60,000 bases of DNA from Membranipora membranacea (lineage: Eukaryota; Bryozoa; Gymnolaemata; Cheilostomatida; Membraniporidae), in NCBI GenBank assembly GCA_914767715.1, contig OU612070.1:10435501-10495500 (forward strand), in the 5' to 3' direction. The notes under the pieces were generated by a model. That model made no database searches, was not told the origin of the DNA, and saw nothing but the letters and a program-made list of their open reading frames with translations. Positions 22,911 to 35,387 of the stretch are shown one piece after another; the stretch's first letter is position 1; each line of letters starts with the position of its first letter. The position numbers and the translations under genes are program-made.

Positions 22911-24841
22911 ATGAACAATGGATTATCTGCCGAGTGTGCTGCTGAATTGCAAGGTTTGTTGTGACTTTAAAATACTTGGAAATCGGAGATATCGTGCAAA
23001 TACCGCTGTCACGTGATAAGGGAATATGAAACGGCCAGCCAGCAGGAGCTGGTGGTGGAAAGTCTGTCAAGAAAGGCTAGCTGTTTCATTGATTTAGATT
23101 ATCTCCTTTACTTTCTGTTGGTGGATGTCTACATGAAAGAGCTCATAATATGTGCTGGCCAACAAGGTCTCATTTTCCCCTGTTTGCTTTTACCAAGTCC
23201 GATGTTTAGAAAGTATTTCAGCTCTCATTTCGGCACTCCACACAACACTGTTAATAATACATTGTGATTTACCCTGTAACAATGTTATATAGCTTATGGA
23301 ATTTGGCACAACAAAATTTAATGGTGAATATTTTATCAGTTAGCGTTATTGGAATTGAACTGATACAAAACTTTCTTTTTAGCATTGTGTATTGAATGTT
23401 GTTGCTGACATAGATTTCCGCTAGCTTTATGAGGGGTAATGATGCATTCTGGGATGCTTATGGCTTGTTGACAGCTAATATGGTATTCTGAAATGGTTTG
23501 CAATATTCAAACAACTTAGTGTCCAATGTGCATCATACCCTGGCTGAAGTGCTCATTCAGAGCCCAGATTGATTTCAAGATTTTAGAATCCATGTTGCAT
23601 TCTGGGATAGTTGGTTGTGCTTTACAAGTATTATTGCATTCTGGGATTGTTTGCAATATTCTGCTGACTTTATAAGGCGTTAGAGGTAAGATGATGAAGA
23701 TGAGAGCAAACTGTGATGCTGCCATAGATAGAGCAGATCAACTGAATAAGTCTCTACAGGAAACTACAGAGAGGCTCAACCAGACGGAGGAAGAGAGAAA
23801 CTCTCTACAAAGGTGATTACTGAACCTGGGCTCACTATAAATCATATACCCTAGAGGAGAATATATAAGCTTGAGTTTAGTTTATCTGTTAGGAGATGAC
23901 TTAATGTTAGCTAGCACTAAATTTTGGCTATCTAGGAATTTTTCTTTTATTATGAAGCACCGCTCTTTAAATTTCATTTATATCTATTAATTATAAAGTA
24001 TAATATTATTCAATTGACCCAAAGAACAATGTAATGCATTTGTATTCGTATACCATACACCGGTTTTAGTTTTCATATTGAGTTCTTTCTGAGAAAGAAT
24101 AGTTTTACCAGAAGAACTTGGGTCATGCAGCTGTTGACCACAGCGAAGCACTGCAGGCAAGGTCATATTTCAGGGTCATTATAGATTTCCTTGTTATGTT
24201 GATGGACTCTTCAATAGAAATAATTGTCTAATAAGAGTGCATGCTTATCCAGAAATAATTGGGTACTTATTAATTGTATATTACCAGTTGGCTTACAAAT
24301 TTGTGGAATGATGATGGTTTGGTCATCATAATAGAATCTGTAGATCAGTCAGCTTATTGCCACATACCGACTGAGGACAAGCTAGAACACGTTTGTTCCC
24401 TCCGTGGTGGCAGAGGGATATTGCAAAAGTCGGGTATTGGGGCGCCTCTTTTCCCAACTTTTGCGATATCTCTCCGCCACCACAGAGGGAATAAAATTGT
24501 TCTAGATCCAGCTGAGTAGAATCCCCCTCAAAAGGGATTCCTCAAGAAGTCACAGGTCACAACTAGACACATTTGAAAATCCCCATTGTCATGGTGGACT
24601 GGCATTGGGCATTCCTATGGTGAGAAAGCTTAATTATAACATGATCAACATTATCTGCTCCCGCATTCCGTTTTCGTTGTATCAGCAGAGTATTTCTTAA
24701 AATTAGAATATATGACATATTCATATTTTTAGACAGTCAATTAACCTAAATGATCAGCTGTTCTTGTTAGAGGGGCACTTGAAGGATGCTAATGATAGAC
24801 TGATGGAAGCTGATATATCAAGAGAGTCTCTGATCGCAGAG
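22911..24841 (+). pseudogene. Coiled-coil gene, duplicated exons 1-3 only
   Basis: Exons 22911-22953 (MNNGLSAECAAELQ), 23686-23812 and 24733-24841 are copies of the first three exons of the gene at 36373-42574. They encode 93 residues of mostly heptad-like helix. The copy is cut 132 bases into intron 3 at 24973-24974, where DUF4806 intron 1 begins. Exon 3 ends in phase 0 and the next downstream exon with a good acceptor, DUF4806 exon 2 at 25274, begins in phase 0. All four differences from the intact gene's exons are synonymous. It may therefore be the 5' part of a chimeric gene rather than a dead fragment. Confidence 0.75.
24382..24505. repeat. MITE-like hairpin in coiled-coil intron 2 (copy 2)
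   Basis: Inverted arms (TTCCCTCCGTGGTGGCAGAG..GCAAAAGT and ACTTTTGCGATATCTCTCCG..) of about 50 bases flank a short GC-richer loop containing GGGGCGCC. No TSD was established. Confidence 0.7.
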
Positions 24842-24972
24842 GTAGGGCATCTCCCATTATTTGTAACACGATCGGGGCTCGCTGGTTTTCTCCCCAGCTG
24901 CATTGCAAGGTTTCGTGCCATATTTTTTAAAGAGAAACTAGCATTTAAAAAAGCAATAATTCTCTGGAAGCA

Positions 24973-24974
24973 TT
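24973..24974. other. Tandem-duplication junction (2-bp microhomology)
   Basis: Sequence to the left matches 38219-38460 (coiled-coil intron 3). Sequence to the right matches from 4797 onward (DUF4806 intron 1). The two share only TT at the join, as expected from end joining rather than recombination between long repeats. Confidence 0.9.
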
Positions 24975-25273
24975 TTCTTAGCAAAACATTTTTTTTTAAA
25001 TTTCCAATATTCAAATATGCAGTTTTATTTTAATGATTTCAAATCTATTTTTTAAGATTTATCAAGTTGGTTTATTTGAAAAGAGTGCCATATGGTTGAA
25101 ATGCCCCAAATACTAATTTTTGGTATACATTGGTGTTTAGCAGCGCCAACATGGATTGACAAGACAAAGCCTCGCAAGTGCATATGCCTTACTGATCTGT
25201 GGATATTCCAAATGTTATCTTGGAGTCCTTTCTTATTGACTAGTGTAACAGCTGCTCTGATTATTTTTTCCAG

Positions 25274-28200
25274 AAATGCTATTGGCCACCACCCACCACA
25301 AACGGAAAAAGCCTCAGGGAGGAGCATGCATTTCCAGATATTGGCAATTGGACGTTGTATGACGCGAAGATATTGCAGCTTACAGGTAATGAGACAAAGC
25401 TAACATTGTCTACGGCATTGGTTTCAATAATTTATCATGATTGCATCACACTATAGGAAAGTACTATATTACGCCGATAAATTCTTGTGGGATATCCCAT
25501 TCACTTGGTATTATCGGCTGTGGAATCTTTTAATCTTCGAGGGTGGTTATAGCGGAGATTATAGCTCAAAAAATAATTTCTAAAATGAGAGATTTTCAAA
25601 AAAAAGCACAGCTGATACATATATCCTCAGTAACAGGATGGAACTCGGAGTTGCAACCTCAGTCAATTCATATGTATTTGAGCGCTGCACACATAACATG
25701 ACCACCGCATGCACAATAGAGCCAAACTTAAGTTCAATCTACAAAAGTTTGCAGTATTAAGCAAGATCGTGTTGCAAACATATGCCAGCATCCCTCTCAC
25801 TAAAATGTTACGCATTTTCTTTCCAGAGGACCACGAAAAGGCCAAGGTGTATGAGTCGCAAGCAAGAAAGAAGGATGATATCACTACTGGTTAGTTAAAC
25901 TTTACACAAAAATATAAATAAATATAACTGATGTCCCCAGCAATGTGGTTGCTGTTAGGTTGGAGGTAATGGTTCGGTTTAAAGGCTGTCCTTTCCTATG
26001 TCTGAATTAATTACTATCACTAAGCATCAATATTTACACTAAGGATTAAGGTAAAATCTCATCCAAAATTCTTCAACTGCTTCTTCTGTGTTGCTGAGAC
26101 ATCAAAATTTTCTATCCTCAACAACCAGGAATCAGAATGGGGTAATTCTAAAAAAATTTGTCAATCATTCAAAGAAATACTCACATGGCCTGACATTCAA
26201 ATCAAGTGTCTGCGCTTTCGACCATTGAAAACTCAGAGAACAGCACTGCATATGTATATATTTAGTCCTGTTTGATCTCGATGCTTCACAGGTCGCTGTA
26301 CTGCTACATAAAAATTGGTGCTGCTTAAGATTTCCCTTGTAAAAAGAGTCAAGGATATTTATTTTAGGAATTCTTACAAGTATTTGGGTTGTTGGATGTT
26401 GTCAATATAAACTATTGGCGAGGCAATTTATTTCTGGTAAACAAGCGCAGACTGAACTAATGATTTCATACCACAAACAGGTTAACATTGATGTTTTGGT
26501 TTGAAAATGCTGTGTTTATGTAGATACAGAGGCTGGTGAACAAAGCTTGAGGAAACAAACTCTGTCATCTCCCCAGCGAATTCAGAAGGACCCTAGTAAG
26601 TGTATGCAACATTCTTTTATTTTCACATTTAATTTAGGGCATGCAGTTGCGGTTGGTTGGTTTATGTAGCAAAAAGGACAACTAAATCTTTGGTTGGGAA
26701 CTGATAGCAGTAAGGAGTGGTCACTGTCATGATGTGTATGCATGAATTGCAGTACCGGTATCGGTGTTTTGATATTTGGTGTGAGTTGATCATTACTATA
26801 CACGTTGTGGCCGGTCTAGGTCTTGCTGCTAGTCAGCGTTTCCTTTATACTGTGATATATATTAAAATGTATCCCACATTGAGCACCATTATCGATTTGT
26901 TGCACTCAAACCCCTTGCCGGCAATACGGCAATACGTTAAATATGATCTGTGGTTTGTTATGGTCCATATAATAAACAATTTTGTGCCCGGTGCAATCAT
27001 TTGACTAAGAAAATAATTCAGTTGTAATTTTTTAAAGATGATGGTGATGGAGAAGAGAGGAATGGTGCAAATGATGACAATAGTACACATGATGGCAGTA
27101 GTATGGCTATACCACTACCGTCATTTGATCTAAAGACCTCTCATGGTGAGTTATAACTCAAGATTGATTCATGAGATAAAATGCATTACCAACTTAAAGA
27201 CCGATTATAGAAGAATCATGATAGCGGGCCCCACCAGATGCACTTGACTCAGAATTGATTTAATAACCTATAATGTTATTCGAGGCAGCCTCTTCCCAAT
27301 ATATATGTTCAATGATTCGATATCTCTGATTTTTGCAACACAATAAACTAGCCCAATCATCCGGGCGTTGTTGTAGTCGCAGGAAGGGATCATTATTATC
27401 AGCCAAGTCTATTTTTGACATTGCCTTGGAGTTGCGATGTCACGGGAAAGGGGTTGACAACTCCGACCATCTGTGAACAATAATTGAAATACACCAGAAG
27501 TGCTAAACATCTATTTCTCTCTTGGTATCTTCAATATCAACTAACATCCGTTGACAGTTAACGTCCACGATGGGTTCAATATTTAGATGGTTTCTGCCAA
27601 AGATGAATATCATGGATCCATTTCGGTTCGTTGATAACCCATATTTACATTAAAAGCAGCCACTTTGTTTTGTTGTTAAGTTTAGAGAGAGTGAAAATAC
27701 GACTTCAGAATAAGTACCTAACAATTTATCGATTGCTAGCAAAAAAATTCTTTGTTTTTAGATGAAGATCTCATTTCAACTCCGAAAGAAAAAAGCCCAG
27801 AATTATGAGTCCAGAACCATCGGCTAGTACGCGTAAGTATCCCTTTCTCCTTTTAGTCTCTGTACAAAAATCAGGCTCATTGCAACAAAGATACAGTATC
27901 CAGTTTTTTCTGAGACTTGAACTGTGTTGTTCAAATGAGAGAATAATATTGGAACAGATAATAGCCAGACAACTTTGGACCGGAACTGAGATCTGCTTCC
28001 GCTTCTAACACTTAATTGGAATGCCTCAGAAACATGCATAGGTGGTTCAATATATCAGTACACTCTTTAAAACATGTTCATTGCAGTAAGATGAAGTTGG
28101 ATTGAACCTATAGCAGGACAATTTCAAAAAGATTACAGATAAGCTTAAGATTTTTGAAAACTTATCATCTGAAATCCTTTTCACATAATTTGGTCAAATA

Positions 28201-30729
28201 TTTGAATAAATTCCAACCAATAGATTGGCCGAGATCACTGCAGAGTAATCAATTTTGTTGTTGATGATAAATGTGACCAACTTGATCCGAATCGATACGG
28301 TAATTTCCGGACTACAATAGCTCTGTCAAGTTTGCTAGACGGATATTTATCATCTGTTCCTATCAAAACTGTGGACCACCTCGCTACCTTTGTTATGTAA
28401 CTAGATTTAAGCGCATTGGTCACTTTTTCAGCTCAACAATGGTATACTATAACAACACAACCCTATTAGTAACGAAATACATAAATATCTTATGAGCTGT
28501 CCCCCTCTGTGAAAAATGGTGGACAACTCCTGATTGAACTGTTGAACCTTGATAAGGAACTTTTAGCATTGCATGGAATACTATGATATTTTAATTCCAA
28601 GTTTTTATTGTAGATGGATATTCACAATCGTGTGTGGAGTTGGGGGAAACTTCAAATCAGAAAATTGAAAGTGAGTTATTTGAATGTTGATAAATAGATT
28701 AATACTCCCTGGATGGCAGCGACCATTTCGATCTAAATGTTACACTTTTTTATCTGTTTGTCAATTATTAGGATGTCACTTACTGCCAACACCAACACAA
28801 TCAGGCAAAGTAATTCATCCACAGTCTTCCCTCAAATACAGGACAAAGTACCCCAATATATTCTTTGCGAAACAAAAGACTTTGCCTTTGGTTGTATCGC
28901 TGGAAAAAACTTTGTGAATAATTGGTTGAATGGATTTTCATATTTCTTCTATAGGGTTGCTGACAAACCTTGATATGAAGGTCAGCAAGATAATCAGACA
29001 CCTTGAGAGAGGAGAGAGTGGCAGTTTCTCTGCAGTCGAGAAAAACATACTCGACATGTTTGAGAGCCCTCTGGAATCTCCAGAGGAGCTCATGCTTTTT
29101 AACGAGCAACTCAAAGAGGATGATACCAAGTATCAGCAGTTTGTAAGTAGACCAGTGGTTAATCAGTATTTTAATTTGCAATATCAAAAATTTTGGGTAG
29201 CAAATATGCTGCAAAAATAGGTGAAGGGAAAAATCATTTCTGCAGCACATGATCTACATCTGATGAATCATGACTGTGCTCGAATTAGTTTGCTCTTATT
29301 AAACATAACGGCAAAGAGAAGGCGAATTACAGAATGTCAACCATATCGCCAGATCGGCTACATGGGGGCCTGGACGGAAAACAACAGACTTTTTAACTTT
29401 CATGACACATATACAGATACGCCATTATAAAAATGTTGTGTTTTTTTTCAGTTTTCATAAAATTTATTCTTGCAGCAAAAATTCTGTGAGACAATCGGAG
29501 GAAGGAGCCTCACCGAGGCTGTTTTCACCACAATGAGGAGAGTGGCTTCAAACCATGTTTGGCAGCATTTCACGCTGCAGGGCACAAAAACAAAACAGTG
29601 CCTTGCAGGCACAAGTGTCTTCAAGACGATAGGAAGTAAGTAAAGGCTTTGATGACAAAATGCTGCCTCAAGCGTAATTTACACACCTTTGTTGATTCAA
29701 TGAGTGCTTTCAGAGTTATTAGCGGAAGTTACCTGCCCATGAGGTTTTGGAAGACAACTACTTGTGTAAGGCATTTAGTATGAACCCTCATGTGATGGGC
29801 AACATGGACAATTGTTATTCATTATTTACTCTGTGAGTTTTTAAGGGTAGAAGCACATGATATTTATGAGCAGGCAGGGGTAGTGGTTCTCACTGTACTT
29901 CAAAAATTTTATGATAAATCTAGACAGGACATTAAATGGAGTATTAGCAGTGATGCATTTATTCTAGGGTGCCATTACACCATTGGGATGTGTAGTAGCA
30001 ACGGTGTTATCATCAATCATATTTTGAGTTTGAGCTTTTCGAGATCAACTGATATTAATTTTAATCTACCCTATAGGAGTTTAGTTTTCGCGGCATTTAG
30101 GATTCGCATTTCGGTTGATTCCTAGATTGCGAAATTTAGTGTATCTTAAATTAAACTCACTCACCATAGTTGCATAAACAATGTACAATTATACAGGAAT
30201 ACACCTTCCCAAGCATGCAAGCTAGCGTGGTGTAGTGGTCTAAGTGTCTGCCTTGCAATCAGATGGAGAATTATGCCCTGGGTTTGAATCCCAGCTTTGA
30301 CATTTTTTTAAAATTTTCACTAGTAAGCCTACTAGCGAAATTTAACTCTAGCTAAATTAAACTCCTATAGGGTAAATGATTTCTTTAACAAATAACAACT
30401 CGAACGTGATTGTGAAACGCTGCTCAATCTCATGAAATTTTCAAACTCAAAACCCAATTAAAGTTGATCAAGTAGTAAATAAAACCTGGACTGCAGACCA
30501 AATGAGAACAACATTGCCAATAAACATTTCAATGGTCAAACCTCAAGTGCCTTATCTGTATATTGGGCTTTGTTTAAGTTTCTTATGTTCACAATGTTTT
30601 ACCCCAGTTTTGTTTGACTGCCTGCACTGCCTGCGCTACCTTCTAGTAATTGATATGTTTATCTTTCAAAGGAGCTGTGAGGGCACTGGGATACAATGAC
30701 ACTGCGGTGATAGAGAAGATAGAAAAGTA
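25274..30729 (+). pseudogene. DUF4806-domain protein gene, copy 3 (lacks exon 1)
   Basis: Exons are 25274-25385, 25827-25889, 26524-26595, 27038-27145, 27762-27832, 28614-28670, 28955-29142, 29476-29635 and 30671-30729 (TAG). Exon 2 (25274-25385) encodes KCYWPPPTTNGK and NWTLYDAKILQ, typical of the conserved N-terminal part of these proteins and missing from copy 2. The DUF4806 region is in the last three exons. Exon 1 is absent because the duplication joins here, 12 bases past its donor site, to the coiled-coil gene fragment. The exon at 27762 carries the same one-base frameshift as copy 2 (71 nt where 72 are needed, in an A6 run), giving TGA in the entering frame. The exons on either side are both phase 1, so skipping this exon restores the frame. 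It is therefore either a pseudogene or the 3' part of a chimeric gene that starts at 22911. Confidence 0.72.
30221..30302 (+). repeat. tRNA-like sequence (tRNA pseudogene or SINE head), copy 3
   Basis: This is the duplicate of the tRNA-like sequence at 16751-16832, in the last intron of DUF4806 copy 3. Confidence 0.45.
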
Positions 30730-31903
30730 GCGAGCAAATAACAAAGGTCATTGCTAAGCCGATGCTCAATGAATGATAAATTTTTATTTTAGGAGCCCTA
30801 CTTTGAGTTTACTATCTGACTCTGTTACCATTCAATCCAACGAATCATATAACTATTTTGAGCTTTGAGCTCAGACCTCTGTACAAGAGCGGACAACTCC
30901 TTAAAATACAAAGGAGTCTTGAAAGAAGCATTGTATCGGTGGAGTTGAACTAAATGCATTGTAGGAAAACAACTGTAATAAGAATGTGTTGTTATTCTCT
31001 TCTTTTAGAAAATCACAGAGCTTACTCTGAATGGGGACAGCGATGACTGCAGCATAGATAGCCAATAAAGTAAAAAAATAGATATCTAACCAATTTTATT
31101 TTTCTCCACCATTAATGCTCATTTTCTACTTTTGATAAGCAAAATTGTTGATTACACGTATATAATCATCATTGAACATTATTTTGCAATGAATAAAACA
31201 ACTTGGAACATCACTACACTCTTTGCTAATCAAATGACGAATATGAGGATTTGATAGACTTGTGAGGTAAACAGAGCTTTGAAAGTTGTAGTGCTGAAGC
31301 AATGGCTGTTGTCTTACTGTCATTGCTGTGCCGTGCAAGTCGTCAAGTCAGTTCAGTATTGACGAATTGGATTGTCATGATGACGTTATATAAATGGTTT
31401 CTCCAAATATCGGGCAAAAACGTGTTTTTAGTAGAGTTCGACGATGACGGATTGGATTGTTATAAAGACATTATGTAGATGGTTTCTTCAAATATCGGGC
31501 AAAATGCGCTCAGGGAATCGCCACGATACTGGGTTTCAATGATAAAAAATTTTATCGTGAAACTGTTATGAAAACATTTGGTAAAACATCGTTCGAAACT
31601 ATTATCACGGCAATAAAATTGTGTCTACACATTTTGCTATTTTGATGTCGTGGCACGACGTTATCACGAGGACCACTACTGTTATCATAATGTTATCAGA
31701 AGGTTTTCATAACATTTTGTGTTTGCTGGGTTATAGTTATATCTGGTTGTGTTGCACAGTAAGTGACTGCACACTAGTAGGCTCAAGCTCCCCAAGCTAG
31801 TCACATAGCAGGTGTATCCAGCCAAGGAGCAGCAACTCAGAATGCTGCAGACTAAGCGAAATAACTTTGTCTAGATCCATATATGTACTGTACAACTGAA
31901 TAG
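30730..31903. other. Intergenic between DUF4806 and sulfotransferase, copy 3
   Basis: This duplicates 17261-18433. It has the possible extra DUF4806 exon near 31008-31067, the 63-base direct repeats at about 31357-31502 and the MITE-like segment at about 31524-31730. Nothing new was found here. Confidence 0.5.
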
Positions 31904-34900
31904 ATGGCGATATGGTGCTGGATTCCAAAAAAAACTAAAAGATTATGCAAGAAACACCAACTGCGCTGGAATAAATGTGTCCTGACTGGCTTTCTTTTAA
32001 CATGCTTGGTAGTGCTGTTTCTAATATCAAATGACCAAACTTCTGTAATGAGGTGAGTGATATTCATAGACCTGAAGTTTCTCAAAGTGTAGAGCCCTAT
32101 GCCGCATAAATCAAGCATGTTCCAGTTTGCCTGCATTTAATGTTTGAGCCGCTGCCGGATCACCAGTAGAATGGGAGTGACTGGACTGCAGGCAAATTGG
32201 ATCGAACTTGTTATATATGCTGCTTCCGTTCTCCACTCAGCGATTTCTGAAAGGGAAAGATGTGCATAATGTCATGCAGTTGGATATAAAAAAAACTCAG
32301 ATCTGAAAAGAAACAACAGCAACACCCCACAAAAAATTGAGCTATAATGGCTAAACATCCCAGAGAAACATTCATATGGGGGTTTCATAAATGGCAACTT
32401 TATTTTTTGTGAAATCACAATAAAACTGTTGTTTACAAAATTATATTTCTAAGTTCATTTGATGCATGATTTACCACAAATGGAGGATCATACAAATAAA
32501 AAGAGCATTTCTTATCACATTTATAAAGTGATTTGTTGACCAGATATTTGTCACCGAGCAGGCTCTTTTCTGCAAAAAGTGATAAGAAAACTCCATGGGA
32601 TGTTTACCGGATGATGATGAACTTCTCCACATATAATGCCAGCAGCCAGAGGAAATCACACCAAGGTTTGTGCTTTATAATCTGATATGTCCAAGGTTCT
32701 CTATTCTTCAACATTATCGTAGCTATTTATTGACATTATATTGCAGACGTATAATAAGACTCTCTGGTCAAACTGGGTTTTCCCGAAGATGGATATTGCA
32801 TTGGGGGCTATAATCATTGTGGTAGTGACGAGTGACAGGATAAAGAAATGAAAATAATGAAGGAAAGGGGAGGAGGGCGTATCCAATGTTTACTTCAGCA
32901 AACCAAATTAAGGGATTATTTTTCCCTTTTCTTAGGAAGACACTGCCAACCAGAGAAGAAGTATGTGTTCATCAAAGTGGAGAAAACAGGGTCGTCAACA
33001 TTGACATCAATATTCGCAAGACATATACGCAAACATAGGCAGAATGTGATGACTATGACTCGAGGAGGCCATCTTGATATAACTAAAAAGAGAGGCCAAA
33101 GGCCAGGTAAAATACATTAGAGGAGAAATCAAAGCATATAAAGGATATAATTTTTGACTTTATTAGACAGCATTCAATCATTACAATCCTTGTCCAACTT
33201 GCTTATACTGTTACTATACTATTACTGATGTTAATGTTGCTAGGTCTGACCCTAGCAACATCAACAAAATTCCGACCAATAGTTGGGGGGAGGGGATTAT
33301 AGACAAATAGTCTGATACAACTGAGTATAGGTGACCATTCCTTGATTAAATTCAGATGGCCGTATCACACCACCACATGCCCAAGCATGGGCAGCGAAAC
33401 ATTGGCCACAATTTCTACGCCAGGTTGCTCTCTGTTTGAAGGCAGGACGGAGCACACCTGGGTCCAACCACACCCCAGTAGTCGATAGACTGCAATGTGA
33501 TTCAAACCTATCACCTTCAAACACCAGCGCTCTTACCAACTGAGCCACTCCCTAATCCAATTGTAAGAACTTCATTCGATGTCATAATCTATCTGTAGGT
33601 TGGGATATCGGACCGATAAGGAATAGGAAAGCAGATGTGTTGATTGAGCACGCTCGGTATAACGAGGAGTTTATCAGAGATCATTTTGTGTCAGACATAC
33701 AGCTTGTCACTTCGGTAAGAGATGCTGTCTCCTGGTTCCAATCAGCTGTTCACTTCTGGCACCGACAAGCCGATGAAAAGGTGAGAGGTCACAGCTATGA
33801 AATTCTAGCCTTTCTGTTAGGAGCAAACCACTATGCTACGCTTAGTTTAGTTTAGTGCAGAAAAATTCTGGTATCTAAGAGTTGTCTTTTACTTGATGTC
33901 AAGTGAGAATAATTTCCATCAATTGCATAGACTCAACAACTTTTCTTCTGATATGTTTTGTGGTTGATTCCAATACTTAAATTTTGAGGTTCATAATGAC
34001 AACAATCAGAGTGAACTTGTTGTTAAATTGATCCATAAATCAATAGTAATGACACTATTTTCGCACCCATAGATATCAACATGACCAGATTTGTTTTGGG
34101 AGCTTAGAAATTCGTATCCTAGGTCCAGGCAACTATGCTTTTGGTGCAGATTATAGCTATCTTAGAGCCTGCTTTTGTGGACCTATTTTCCTTTAATAGA
34201 TATTATAATAACTGCGGCAAGGATTCAATAATCTCAAAAGGCGATGTGCCAGCCAAAAAAACTATTGGAGATATCAAGGAGTTAGTTCTTATACCTCAGT
34301 GACATGTTTTGGCCCTATCATTAACATTCTGTAGTTTGCCTGTCTGTGCTCAACAGAGTAAATTCTAACACATCAGTTTTTTTTTTATTATTATTTTAGA
34401 CCCCGGAGAAGCTGATTTCAGCAGGGAGGCGTGGAAGCTTTTACGCTGGCAGAGATATTGTAGGCGATCAATATAACGGCTTACAGAGTATATTTCACCT
34501 AACACAACTACAGTGGCTAGGATTCAACTATCAAATGAAGGAAAACATGACAGCCATATCGGAATACATAAAATATATAGTGCCAAAATTTAATGTGATT
34601 TTCTTGACGGACCAATTTGATGCATCGCTAGTTTTACTGAAGCGGCGGTTCTGTTGGACACTTGAGGATATACTGTATAACAAGATGGAGGTTGGACGAT
34701 TCCGACGAGGTGGACTATTGGAAGGATATAAAAAGAAACTTGTTAGTAGCGAAATGAATCTTGGGGACCAGATGTTATACAGAGCTTTCAATAAAACTTG
34801 GTGGGATCAGCCCGATGTGAACTCTAGGGATTTTTGGAATGAGGTAAGATCAAACAAGGTTTATTTCTTATCGCATTTTGCAGTGCTTCAATAGATCACT

Positions 34901-35387
34901 TGTATTTACCCTGGATTAAAAACTGGAACTTATGCTGAGGCATATATCTGCAAATAGAACAAAAACAGCCGAGTTATCCAATTTTTCAAAATAACATTGA
35001 AAGAAGTTCCTGTGATGGTTTAAACTGGTGCACTGGGTGTTATATACTGCTAAGCAGGAAGTTTACCTCATACCCCAAATCTGTAAGAGTTATTATTGGG
35101 AAATCAGCTATTACCAATGTTATCTTCCCTTAGGTGGATGAGGGATAACTCCCTAACATACCCATTAATTGATTTTGCAGGTTGCCTACTTCAAAAGCTT
35201 AAATGAGCACAAAACCAAGGAGTGTAAGCTACTTAATTGGTATCAGAAGACTTACACTTACAATACCACAATATGGAGTGAAGGATTCTCGCTGACGAGG
35301 TCAAAGTGCCATGAACTCAGCCTATCTAAGTTTTTCCTGATGGAATGGGTAGCTCGCTACTCACTTGGAACAAGATATAACACTTGA
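31904..35387 (+). CDS. Galactose 3-O-sulfotransferase-like, copy 3 (complete)
   Basis: Exons are 31904-32052, about 32544-32665, 32936-33106, 33599-33780, 34400-34843 and 35181-35387, giving 424 aa. The layout matches copy 2: signal anchor in exon 1, PAPS loop KVEKTGSST in exon 3, 3'-phosphate motif in exon 4, and the FDASLVLLKRRFCWTLEDILY block in exon 5 with the conserved Leu present. Differences from copy 2 are few: a Cys to Ser near the end of exon 1, Ser/Thr in exon 2, Leu instead of His at 296, and Glu344 to Asp. Introns are nearly identical too, including the SINE, so the duplication is recent or the copies are homogenised by gene conversion. It is followed after about 1 kb by the intact coiled-coil gene. 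Family assignment is firm; the substrate is not known. Confidence 0.9.
33283..33553 (-). mobile_element. tRNA-derived SINE in sulfotransferase intron 3 (copy 3)
   Basis: This is the third copy of the intronic SINE, essentially identical to that at 19813-20083. Confidence 0.65.

Noticed and set aside
24916-25211. Frame containing APTWIDKTKPRK as a DUF4806 first exon (also at 4916)
   Set aside because: The resemblance is weak and its donor would be in the wrong phase for the exon at 25274. The exon at 4653-4784 fits in sequence, splice site and phase.
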